Below, piece after piece: positions 23,480-64,000 of a stretch of 64,000 nt of DNA (positions are counted from its first letter, which is position 1; each line of letters opens with the position of its first letter). The notes below the pieces were generated by a model that was not told the origin of the DNA, made no database searches, and was given only the letters and a program-made list of their open reading frames with translations. Made by a program: the position numbers and the translations under genes. Origin of the DNA: Rapana venosa. Its lineage: Eukaryota > Mollusca > Gastropoda > Neogastropoda > Muricidae. Where the stretch lies: assembly GCA_028751875.1 (NCBI GenBank), contig CM054135.1:58239628-58303627 (forward strand), read 5' to 3'.

Positions 23480-24045
23480 GCCAGGCTGTTTTTTCAACAT
23501 ACCTGTAAGGTGTGCGAAGCAGGCTGTTTTTTCAACATGCCTGTGAGCTATGCAGGCTGTTTTTTCAACATGCCTGTGAGCTATGCAGGCTGTTTTTTCA
23601 ACATTCCTGCGAGGTGTGCAAGGCAGGCTGTTTTTTCAACATGCCTGTGAGCTATGCAGGCTGTTTTTTCAACATGCCTGTGAGCTATGCAGGCTGTTTT
23701 TTCAACATGCCTGTGAGCTATGCAGGCTGTTTTTTCAACATACCTGTGAGCTATGCAGGCCGTTTTTTCAACATGCCTGTGAGCTATGCAGGCTGTTTTT
23801 TCAACATGCCTGTGAGCTGTGCAGGCTGTTTTTTCAACATGCCTGTGAGGTGTGCCAAGCAGGCTGTTTTTTCAACATGCCTGCAAGGTGTGCAAGGCAG
23901 GCTGTTTTTTCAACATGCCTGTGAGCTGTGCAGGCTGTTTTTTCAACATGCCTGCGAGGTGTGCGAGGTAGGCTGTTTTTTCAACATGCCTGTGAGCTGT
24001 GCAGGCTGTTTTTTCAACATGCCTGTGAGCTGTGCAGGTGGCTAA
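23480..24045. repeat. 33-bp minisatellite
   Basis: About 16 copies of a 33-bp unit (GGCTGTTTTTTCAACATGCC then TGTGAGCTATGCA), with interspersed longer units containing GAGGTGTGCAAGGCA. Spurious cysteine/phenylalanine-rich frames result. Confidence 0.94.
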
Positions 24046-24413
24046 GCATCTCTGCCTCTTTCTATGTTCAACTTCAGGTTGAACTGCAGACTTTCTGCAA
24101 TTGCTTAATGCTCTTAGAACAGTTGGTGTTTCCTGCATATGGCCAGTTTAAATTCCACTCTGTTGCAAAAGTTTCAAATGTTTCGGCAGTGCTACAGTTC
24201 AGTCGGTCCTGGAATCCTGAGACGGTTTTTATCAACATGGGACAACGTAATATCCCAATTCTTAAGGCCATAGCACAAGCTGACTTGTGCTCCACATCTC
24301 CAGCACTACGGCCCTTCAGGGCTTTGCTGGAGAGTTTCATTTTCCTCCATTCCCTATCTTCTATCCCGGGTCCCAACAAAGCAACAAAGCCACATGTAGA
24401 TATACATACATAC

Positions 24414-24727
24414 GGTTTGGAAGTCTGGTACCCCAGCTGAGGCATCCACCTGGAGTCCTCGTTGGCAAGGTCCACAGCAACTGCCAGGCATGATGAAGAC
24501 GATGGCTGGTTCCTTGCATGCATCGGTCATGGGAAGAAAGGAGATGGCTTCAGTTTCTGTAAGCCTCTGGTGACTGAAGAGGCTGACACATGAGGAGCAC
24601 GTTCTGTTGCATCCTGGACAGATGAAGGAAGGATAGGACTGGAACTGGTGTTGGTTGGATCCCCAGTAGTTGTTGGTCCCCGTTTCCACTTAGGCTTCTC
24701 TTTCCACATCTTGCACTGGGCATTTAT
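24414..24727 (-). pseudogene. Possible LINE C-terminal zinc-finger remnant or minus-strand exon
   Basis: One minus-strand frame reads FICPGCNRTCSSCVSLFSHQ, a C-x2-C...F-S-H pattern often found at the end of LINE proteins. The block has a good minus-strand acceptor (TCCTTTTGTTGTCAG at 24728) and a donor (CAAACC/GTATGT at 24413), so it could also be an exon. The other open frame (MWKEKPKWKRG...) matches nothing I recognise. Confidence 0.4.
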
Positions 24728-24845
24728 CTGACAACAAAAAGGACAAACAAAATTGTTTACAGACAGTAAGAAAGAGTGTGCATGAGTGTGTGTGAGCATG
24801 TGTGTGCATGCGCACGCATGTGTGAATGTGCGTTTTTATTTTCAT

Positions 24846-25205
24846 TCATATTTATTCTTTTATTTTGAGGAAAATGGAATAAACACTCTTGTGTTGTTTT
24901 GGTTTAACTTTCGGTCCCAGTGTGCATGTAGTTTTGAAAGTTTTGTCATCCATCCTCACTGGCACATATGGCCTACTCTTCCAAACAGCTAAACAGGTTT
25001 TAATGCGTATTTAAGACGTTTTGCTTACATTCACACATGGAATCTCGGTTTATAATCTTTCTAAAGGACTTTCGGAGGAATGGAGTTCACACTGATGCTG
25101 ATGGTAACTCCAGGGGTGGGGGGATCCGCTGGCACGGCCGTCTTGGTGGTGGCTTGAACCAAGGTTGTGAGATCACGAGCGCAACACACAGCACTGTGAT
25201 CACGC
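24846..25205 (-). mobile_element. SINE-C, near full length
   Basis: Reversed tail (ATTTATTCTTTTATTTTGAG), body (CATATGGCCTACTCTTCC) and GTTAACTCC-like region. A tRNA-like head remnant ends near GATCACGCGC. Confidence 0.78.
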
Positions 25206-25348
25206 GCAAGAGAGTGTGTGTGTGTGTGTGTGTAACAAATGTTACCTTTTATCACGTGTGTTCAAATTTATATATGTCAATATACTATTAGTTGTTTAAA
25301 TACGTTTTTAATCACTGTAAAACGTATTTCCTTTAACAGTCTAGTGTT

Positions 25349-25444
25349 GTGTGTGAATGATGTGTGTGGTGTGTGTGTGTGTGTGTGTGGTGTGTGTGTG
25401 TTGTGTGGTGTGTGGTGAGTGTGTGTGTGTTGTGTGTGTGTGAT

Positions 25445-25500
<56 letters not shown>
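25349..25500. repeat. (GT)n microsatellite with interruptions
   Basis: Irregular GT repeats with GGTGT breaks, then a perfect run at 25448-25500. Confidence 0.96.
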
Positions 25501-25501
<1 letters not shown>

Positions 25502-25799
25502 CGCATGCCTGTGAGTGTGAGTGTGTGTGTTTAAGAAATGTTTTATCATATGCATTCATTTCTATATATGTCTGTATTCTATTACTTTCTATGTTTTAAT
25601 CACCGCAAGACAAATTTCCTTTAAACAGAGGACAATAAAAGAACTGAATTGAATTGAATAACCACCACACATTATATAATGATTAATTGTGTGCGTTTAC
25701 GATAGAGAGAGGGGGGAGGGAGGGAGTAAGAGACAGAGACAGACAGAAAGAAGGGCAAGACATATATATTTATGGAAAGTGACACTGACACTTCAATTC

Positions 25800-26120
25800 C
25801 ATGGATCTATGAAGGTGCGAGTTTAAATCTCAGAGGAGAGTGGTGAATTAAAGTTGGGCATTCTAATGATCTCCCAAGTCAACTTCAAGTGCAGATATGC
25901 CAGTGCCTTAATTCACTCCATGTATATATAGACATGCAGAAGATTGCATATTCATGTTAAAGATCCTGTAATTCACGTCAGAGTTCAGTGGGTTAAAGAA
26001 ACGCAAAGCCAGCATACATCCCAAAAGTCGGAATGCAGCTACCTTCAAGGTCAGCAAAGACGGTCGTTTATAAATGCAAAATCTCACCATGAACCTCAAG
26101 CTCTAGCTGAGGAATAAAAA
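25800..26120 (+). mobile_element. SINE-D, head degraded, tail present
   Basis: A B-box remnant (GCGAGTTTAAATCTC) and the body lead without a break into the tail (GTCGGAATGCAGCTACCTTC to GCTCTAGCTGAGGAATAAAA). This shows that the many tail-only pieces belong to SINE-D. Confidence 0.82.
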
Positions 26121-26139
26121 AGGAGATTTAAAAAAAATT

Positions 26140-26400
26140 GTATTTTCTTTTTATTCTGAGGATTTATTTATTATTTATGTATTTATTTATTATTTTATAT
26201 CGAGGATAATGGAATAAGCACTCATGTGCTCTTTTACATCCAGTCCCCCTGTGTATGCGGTTTTGTAAATTCTGTCATCTGTTTCCACTGGCACACAATG
26301 GCCTACTCTTTTGAAAAGCAGAAACAGGATTTAACATGTGAACAAGATGTTCTGCATGTGCTCGCACACAGGCCTCGGTTTAGTCTCATCCGAGAGACTA
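26140..26400 (-). mobile_element. SINE-C, 3' part
   Basis: Reversed: TATCGAGGATAATGGAATAA, GCACTCATGTGCTCTTTTAC, AATGGCCTACTCTTTTG, CCTCGGTTTAGTCTCATCCG. Confidence 0.8.
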
Positions 26401-27920
26401 AGAGAGAGGTAGTGAGAGAGAGAGATGAAGAGAGGGAGGTAGAGAGAGATGAAGGGAGGGGAGGGAGAGGGAAATTAAAGGGGGGGGGGGGGGGGGTGGA
26501 GAGTGAGAGAAGAACATTTACACAGGGGTTTGACATACCCTCAGTACAATACTATTTCAAAAGTATTTCTTTTTTTTAAAAATAATTAATTCAAAAGTTT
26601 TAAATTTATCTAAATCTTTGTCAGCAATGCTAACATTTTAAGAGTGACTCATACCAATAGTTTAAGAATTCGTCTCTTAACCTCCCCCCCCAAAAGGCTT
26701 TCAAACACAACCTGGAACAGCTTTGTACTTGTGCTCAGCTACACATTAATTGTTCATTTTGTCCTTAAATAAAAAGAAATATAAACCTTACTTTCCGAAC
26801 CTAAAACTTCATTCACTTTTCTAAGATTTTTTTTTAATAACTTACAAAAAGTTTGTCTTTCAAGTGGACAATTAAAGGTGCAAATTTCGGAGATATGCTT
26901 TTCAGCCTCCCTCTCCTGGTCACCATGTTCGGATTCCCGCTTGCATAGTGATTCAGGTCACGGGGTTCAAGCAGTTTCCAGGCTCGCGCAAAGACAGTCC
27001 TAGGGGCCTAATGCCACGTTTCGCATATATTTAGTAAAAAAATAAGCTTTCTGCACAACTACGACTATATTATTGTAAGACTAAGTCTAAAGAGAGTTTT
27101 TACAGTTTTCCTACATTTGAGGATTAGAATTTAAAGAAAACGTCTTTTATTTATAAACTTTTAAAAATATACGGCAATGAAGAACAGGCCTTCGACCTAT
27201 TTACACCTTCCCATAGGCCCTAGGCTTATCTAGTGGCCTGTTGGGGAACCACAAAAAATGATGCAACCAGCTTCCTTCACCCATCCCGGTTCTCGGCTTT
27301 CCGTATGCCCAGGCTATGTCGTTCCATGACCTTTGTTCTATTTTGCATGAAGAGAGACCTGTGTAACCTGCAGAATTTTTTTTCTGTCACTTGTTACGTT
27401 GTCGGACTAGGCGTTTTAGTTACAACAAAAACAATTCAATGGAAGAGATCAATCAATTCCATAGCATCAATTCTATTATTCATGTTCATATGCAAGACCA
27501 TTATCTGTGAAAAATGTAGGCCAACAATTTTACTTTGATCACCACAAGGCCCAAGAGAGGCTGCTAGTATGGCTACCCCAGTTAACGTCAGGGTCCGTCT
27601 ACGGACTCTACCCGAAAGTCCTTCAGATGGGACGGTAAACTAAGGCCTCATGCAACCAGATTAAGCTTGCACTAAACTGCCTGAAGTAGGCCTATTCAGC
27701 GAAGTGACCCCAAAAGGCATTAAAATAAAAGTCAAGTAAAAAGGACCCTGAGCACAAGGAAATCTTGACCTACCATGAAATACTCTAAGGCAGTTTCTTG
27801 GAATACAAAATTATTTTCCCACTTGTTTTCAACATTTCATCTCAAACCTTTAACAATAAATTGTCAATAACAAACAAGCAACAAACAAACAGAACAGACA
27901 CTACCAAAAAAAAATAAGAA
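26401..27920. other. Mostly AT-rich, no gene recognised
   Basis: GA-rich stretch and poly(G) at 26400-26496. A fragment near 27590-27720 resembles the SINE-C body (AAAGTCCTTCAGATGGGACG). No coding call. Confidence 0.45.
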
Positions 27921-27927
27921 TATTTAC

Positions 27928-28070
27928 CTGCAGCCTATCGTCTTGTCAAAATGAAAAATGGGAATGAAGCCTAACGCGGACAACGCGGTCCTTAAAACCT
28001 GGTGTGGGTGAGCAGAGTTCGTCTCCACGTGCATCATGGAGCATCAACAATGACGTGATGACGTAGGCTA
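27928..28070 (-). promoter_or_regulatory. Candidate minus-strand promoter and first untranslated exon
   Basis: A minus-strand donor (GGCTGCAG/GTAAATA) ends the block at 27928. Upstream lie two adjacent CRE-like sites in TGACGTGATGACGTAG (28051-28066), an E-box CACGTG (28026-28031) and locally higher CpG. It would drive transcription toward the exon-like blocks at 24.7, 22.9 and 18-22 kb, away from DNAJC13. Inference only. Confidence 0.33.
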
Positions 28071-28259
28071 TTGAGTTTTTCTTTCCTTTTTTTTTCAATC
28101 ACCGGCTGGCCAATGGCTGGCTGGTTTCTTTCAGCTTGCTGTTAGCCTATCAGACTTCTTGCTTTAAGCCTGCCGACAAAAATGTGCAGGTCTTTCCTGG
28201 CTCAGAATGGTTCTGTGTCACCACACATGAAAGTAATACGTTCTGAAAGAGGAAAGGAC

Positions 28260-28281
28260 TGGGGGGGGGGGGGGGGGGGGG
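28260..28281. repeat. Poly(G) tract
   Basis: An uninterrupted run of about 22 G's. A motif GACCACAGAGGCCATATTGG follows and is shared with 22,680-22,800 and, reversed, 44,280. Confidence 0.9.
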
Positions 28282-28511
28282 ACCAATCTTATTGTTTATA
28301 GCCCCGCCGACCACAGAGGCCATATTGGGGGTTGAGAACAGAAAGAAAGAAAAAAAACCGAAACGAAAGAAAATAGGAAGACTAACAACTTTTACTTTTC
28401 TAAGGGTAATAGATTAATATAAATAATACATGCTTTTCACACCCAATACAACCAGAGAGAGAGAATGAATGAATCTTTATTTGTCAAGGGTAACAGAATA
28501 AGCATAGGCAC

Positions 28512-28514
<3 letters not shown>

Positions 28515-28604
<90 letters not shown>

Positions 28605-28800
28605 CAGAGAGAGAGAGAGACTCCAGAGGGAGAGAGACTAGAGAAGGAGAGTAGAGGAGAGATGAGAGAGATCAGAGAGAGAGAGAAGAAGAGACTCAGA
28701 GGGAAGAGGAGAGACTTCAGAGGGAGAGAGACTTCAGAGAGAGAGACTTCAAAGAGAAAGACTTCAGAGGGAGAGAGACTTCAGAGAGAGAGAGAGATTT
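28515..28800. repeat. (GA)n-rich polypurine tract
   Basis: Nearly 290 bases of purine-only or purine-rich sequence with ACTTCAGAGGGAGAG sub-repeats toward the right end. Confidence 0.95.
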
Positions 28801-29102
28801 TATTCTTTTATTTCGGGGATAATGAAATAAGCACTCATGTGCTTTTTTCATCCAGTCCCCGTGTATATGCAGTTTGCAAATGTTGTCATCCGTTCCCAAC
28901 GGCACACAATGGCCTACTCTTCCGAAAGCGGAACGGTTTTAACGTGCCTTTGCACAGGGGACCTCGGTTTAGTCTCCTCCAAAAGACTTTTGGGAAGAGT
29001 TGAGTAGGCACTGATGTTAACTCCGGAGGAAAAATCCTCTTTAACGAGAATCGAACCTTGGTAAGCAGGTCACCAATACATCACTGTAACCACCAGGCTA
29101 TC

Positions 29103-29105
<3 letters not shown>
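28797..29105 (-). mobile_element. SINE-C, full length
   Basis: Reversed tail, body and head are all present, ending CCACCAGGCTATCCCATGG (A-box side). Flanked on both sides by (GA)n tracts. Confidence 0.85.
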
Positions 29106-29106
<1 letters not shown>

Positions 29107-29182
<76 letters not shown>

Positions 29183-29200
29183 CAGAGAGAGAGAGAGAGT
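29107..29200. repeat. (GA)n microsatellite
   Basis: GA run with a few GG and CA interruptions, directly after a SINE-C. Confidence 0.95.
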
Positions 29201-30376
29201 ATTGCAACGTAAGGAAAGGGGCAGCCAACAAAGCGAGTGACAGAAATGGGGAAATTTCTGGCACATAATTTCCAAATGTTGCATGCTATATATTAAAGAC
29301 AATAGAGTTACATGACGCATGAAACGAAATCGAGCATGTTGATGCAGAATCAAAATACACCATGTTACAAAATAACTTCAATAGCAATCGATTAAATATT
29401 CAAAATATAGTCCTACTAATGACACAGAAAAAAACAAAATCTGAAACCCACCATAGACGTATAAAAAAAAAAACCCGCCACCCCCCCCCCCCCCCCCCCC
29501 CCCCCTTTCTTCTTCTTTAAGGGGATGTCTCATAACGTATTATGCCATCATTGACAACTGTCCATATTCTACCTGTTATAATTTCAGTCTGTTTCAATGA
29601 AATTGTTTATAAGAATGCAAAGTTGTGTGGACATTTGCTGATTTCAGTTTATTAAACCGTGATATATATATTTTTTTTCAGTTTCATATCTTGTTCTTAT
29701 AATCCTTTCAAGAAAAATTGAAGAGAGGTATTGTTCCTCCATTTTGCATTTATATATCTAGAATTTTGCAATCAATATAATGGGATGTTATTTATACTGA
29801 AAGATCCCCTGGCATCCTTACGAAGAGAAACATAAATACAAACTTTGTGCTGTGAAACGTATCTTTAGCTTGATTCCTGTTCTCTGTGGTTATTCAGGCG
29901 ACATTAATGTACTTGTAGCAGTGACGGTGATCGAACTCTTGCAGGGACACAACTCGGTCAAGGGCTCTACAGCGCTTACCTTTTTCTGTGGTTTTTTTCC
30001 CTTGACCGTGTTTTGTCCATAACTTTTTTTTTAAGGGGGGTGGGGGTGGGGGGTAGAGATAGAAACAGTGCACTTTTCTTTGGGCTAAAATTTTTGTTTT
30101 TGTTTTTTTGCTCTCCTCCTCTTTCTCTCTTTCCTCTTTCCCCCATCTCACTTCATCTAACCCATTGTTACCCATAGTATCAATGGAACAAAGTCAAAGT
30201 TTTCAAGCTTTTGACCGATTGACTTGAATAAAAACAACCGAGTAAATAGATAAACAAAGCACAAGCATGGGGGGAGGGGGCGTTTAACCCTTGGCATTGG
30301 TTTTGACCGTATGACCTACTAACTCTTAACCCCTGACCCGAACACATCCAGAGAGGTGGGAGGGTTCGTTTGCGCA
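29201..30376. other. AT-rich sequence, nothing recognised
   Basis: Includes poly(A)/poly(C) at 29463-29506. No coding or transposon signal. Confidence 0.5.
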
Positions 30377-30578
30377 GTCGCACAAGCGGAAATCACAGAA
30401 CATGGCTGTCTTCTGCTTGTGCCAATTCGGATCATACACACGTGTGTTGTGTTTATGTTTGGAGAATTATTGAAAGCATATCAGCACGTTTCTTCAGAAA
30501 TCCGAAATTCACACCTGTCTGTAATGTGGATATGACGTAGAGGTCTTCATCAAAGAGGTAGGTGATGCTGTGGCTGAG
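30377..30578 (+). promoter_or_regulatory. Candidate DNAJC13 promoter / untranslated first exon
   Basis: Coding exon 1 is preceded by a splice acceptor, so an untranslated exon must lie upstream. Two donor-like sites occur here: AAAGAG/GTAGGT at 30558 and the better CTGAG/GTAAGA at 30579. A TGACGTAG (CRE-like) motif lies near 30533. There is no TATA box I would trust. The position is a guess from donor strength only. Confidence 0.25.
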
Positions 30579-30851
30579 GTAAGATTGTGTATTGAAAGCA
30601 AAAGTTAGGACAGTAGTGTAGTGATGAAGTCACGAGAATCCAGATAACGCACACCAATACAGTTGCTTGCTATGTCACTATGTGTTTTGAAATCCTTGAT
30701 CATGATCACCAGTCCGTTGTAGATCCAATAGGTCCGCTGCTTCTAAATGCTCATTACATCTACATGATCTAGTCTTTCGTTAATCTGCAACAAGCTGTTA
30801 ACTTGAAATTGACAGAGAAAAAACGGTTGGGAAAAAAAATCTACTGCATCT

Positions 30852-30964
30852 TCCCCCCCCCCCCCCCCTCTCTCTCTCTCTCTCATTCATATATATATAG
30901 TAGGATCTGAGATGTGATTTTTGCCCCCCTTTTTTGTGTGTCTCATGTGTGTGAATGTGCCTAC

Positions 30965-31012
<48 letters not shown>
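30852..31012. repeat. Poly(C), (CT)n and (GT)n microsatellites
   Basis: C run near 30853-30869 followed by CT, then a GT run at 30968-31012. Lies upstream of DNAJC13 coding exon 1, probably in the first intron. Confidence 0.93.
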
Positions 31013-31015
<3 letters not shown>

Positions 31016-31603
31016 CTTTCTCCACTTGTGTGCTGTCAGTGTCATACACCCATTAAATGTTGTTGAAATCTAACAATGCTGACTTTCCTTTGAATTTGTC
31101 AGTGATACTGACTGTGATACAGCACATAGATTTGTGGGAGAATCAATGGCTTTCTCAGTCTCTGAAATATCAAGCCTCTTAAAATGTAGCACCAAAAAAA
31201 TTATAATAATGATCATTCACTAATAAAAAATAAAATAAAATAAAAAGGTACTGTTCAGAATTCTCTTTGCCAGAAGTTTGTGTCTGTGGGTTGAAAGTTC
31301 TGTTTGTAAGTAATTGTTTCTCATTGATTAATTAATGCCTGTGTCTCTCTCACATCATCATCATCATCATCAACACTGTCATCATCTCTGAAGGTTGTGC
31401 TTTTATTTTTTGACACCTCAAGAGTTAGAAAAGAAGTGAAGTCCATCGGTTGTAACTTTTTTTAACTGAATGCTGTATCATGATCTGATGATGATGTTTA
31501 AGTTACCAGTAAACAGTGTTTTGTTTGTACACCCAATCATCATTCAGAATTGGTGCTTGCGGTCATGTGTTAAGCAATCAGTGTCATCTATTTTCAGATC
31601 ACT

Positions 31604-64000
<32,397 letters not shown>

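Noticed and set aside
23512..24045. 177-codon Cys/Phe-rich frame as a possible secreted Cys-rich peptide
   Set aside because: It is a 33-bp minisatellite read through. The frame changes wherever a longer unit interrupts it, and there is no signal peptide.
23480..24045. A CRISPR array (33-bp repeats)
   Set aside because: The repeats are directly adjacent, with no unique spacers, and the context is eukaryotic.

Overview
This is a eukaryotic, repeat-dense window. Its only gene I can name with confidence is the first part of DNAJC13 (RME-8), the endosomal J-domain co-chaperone, on the + strand. Thirty-one coding exons run from the start codon at 31604 to the right edge of the window. They give about 1,232 codons, out of roughly 2,240 residues in the human family member. 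The window stops just before the J domain. All introns I placed are GT-AG. The exons are GC-richer than the AT-rich introns. The tRNA-derived SINEs, the RTE-like LINE remnants and the very abundant (GT)n, (CT)n and poly(G) tracts suggest a lophotrochozoan, most likely a gastropod mollusc. That placement is inference; no species can be read from the sequence.

Layout. 1-9.4 kb: no recognisable gene. It holds long microsatellites, tRNA-type SINEs, a diverged segment repeated three or four times, an inverted-repeat foldback and a ~160-bp tandem repeat. 9.4-18 kb: AT-rich sequence with no recognisable gene, more SINEs, two short tandem arrays, a possible MITE, a 5'-truncated LINE with perfect target-site duplications and an RNase H fossil of another LINE. 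18.1-22.3 kb: a tandem array of ~600-bp units. Each unit keeps a minus-strand acceptor-like and donor-like motif around an exon-like block, but block lengths do not preserve a reading frame. 22.8-28.1 kb: possible minus-strand exons and a candidate minus-strand promoter/first exon with CRE-like sites, plus two minisatellites sharing a core. 30.4-64 kb: DNAJC13.

Within DNAJC13, intron 4 (3.8 kb) holds a 250-bp TTC repeat and an internally deleted RTE-like LINE nested inside a SINE. Intron 28 (5.3 kb) is mostly a 4.56-kb minisatellite of 20/21-bp units that ends 26 bases before the exon 29 acceptor.

The most notable points are that minisatellite and its closeness to a splice site, a SINE family that joins a tRNA-like head to a 5S rRNA-like segment, the ~600-bp array with conserved splice-like borders, the nested LINE-in-SINE insertion, and a one-base phase break between DNAJC13 exons 20 and 21. 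I found no CRISPR array, rRNA gene, bona fide tRNA gene or bacterial-type operon. SINE families are called A-type tail (part of SINE-D), SINE-B, SINE-C and SINE-D here for convenience only.
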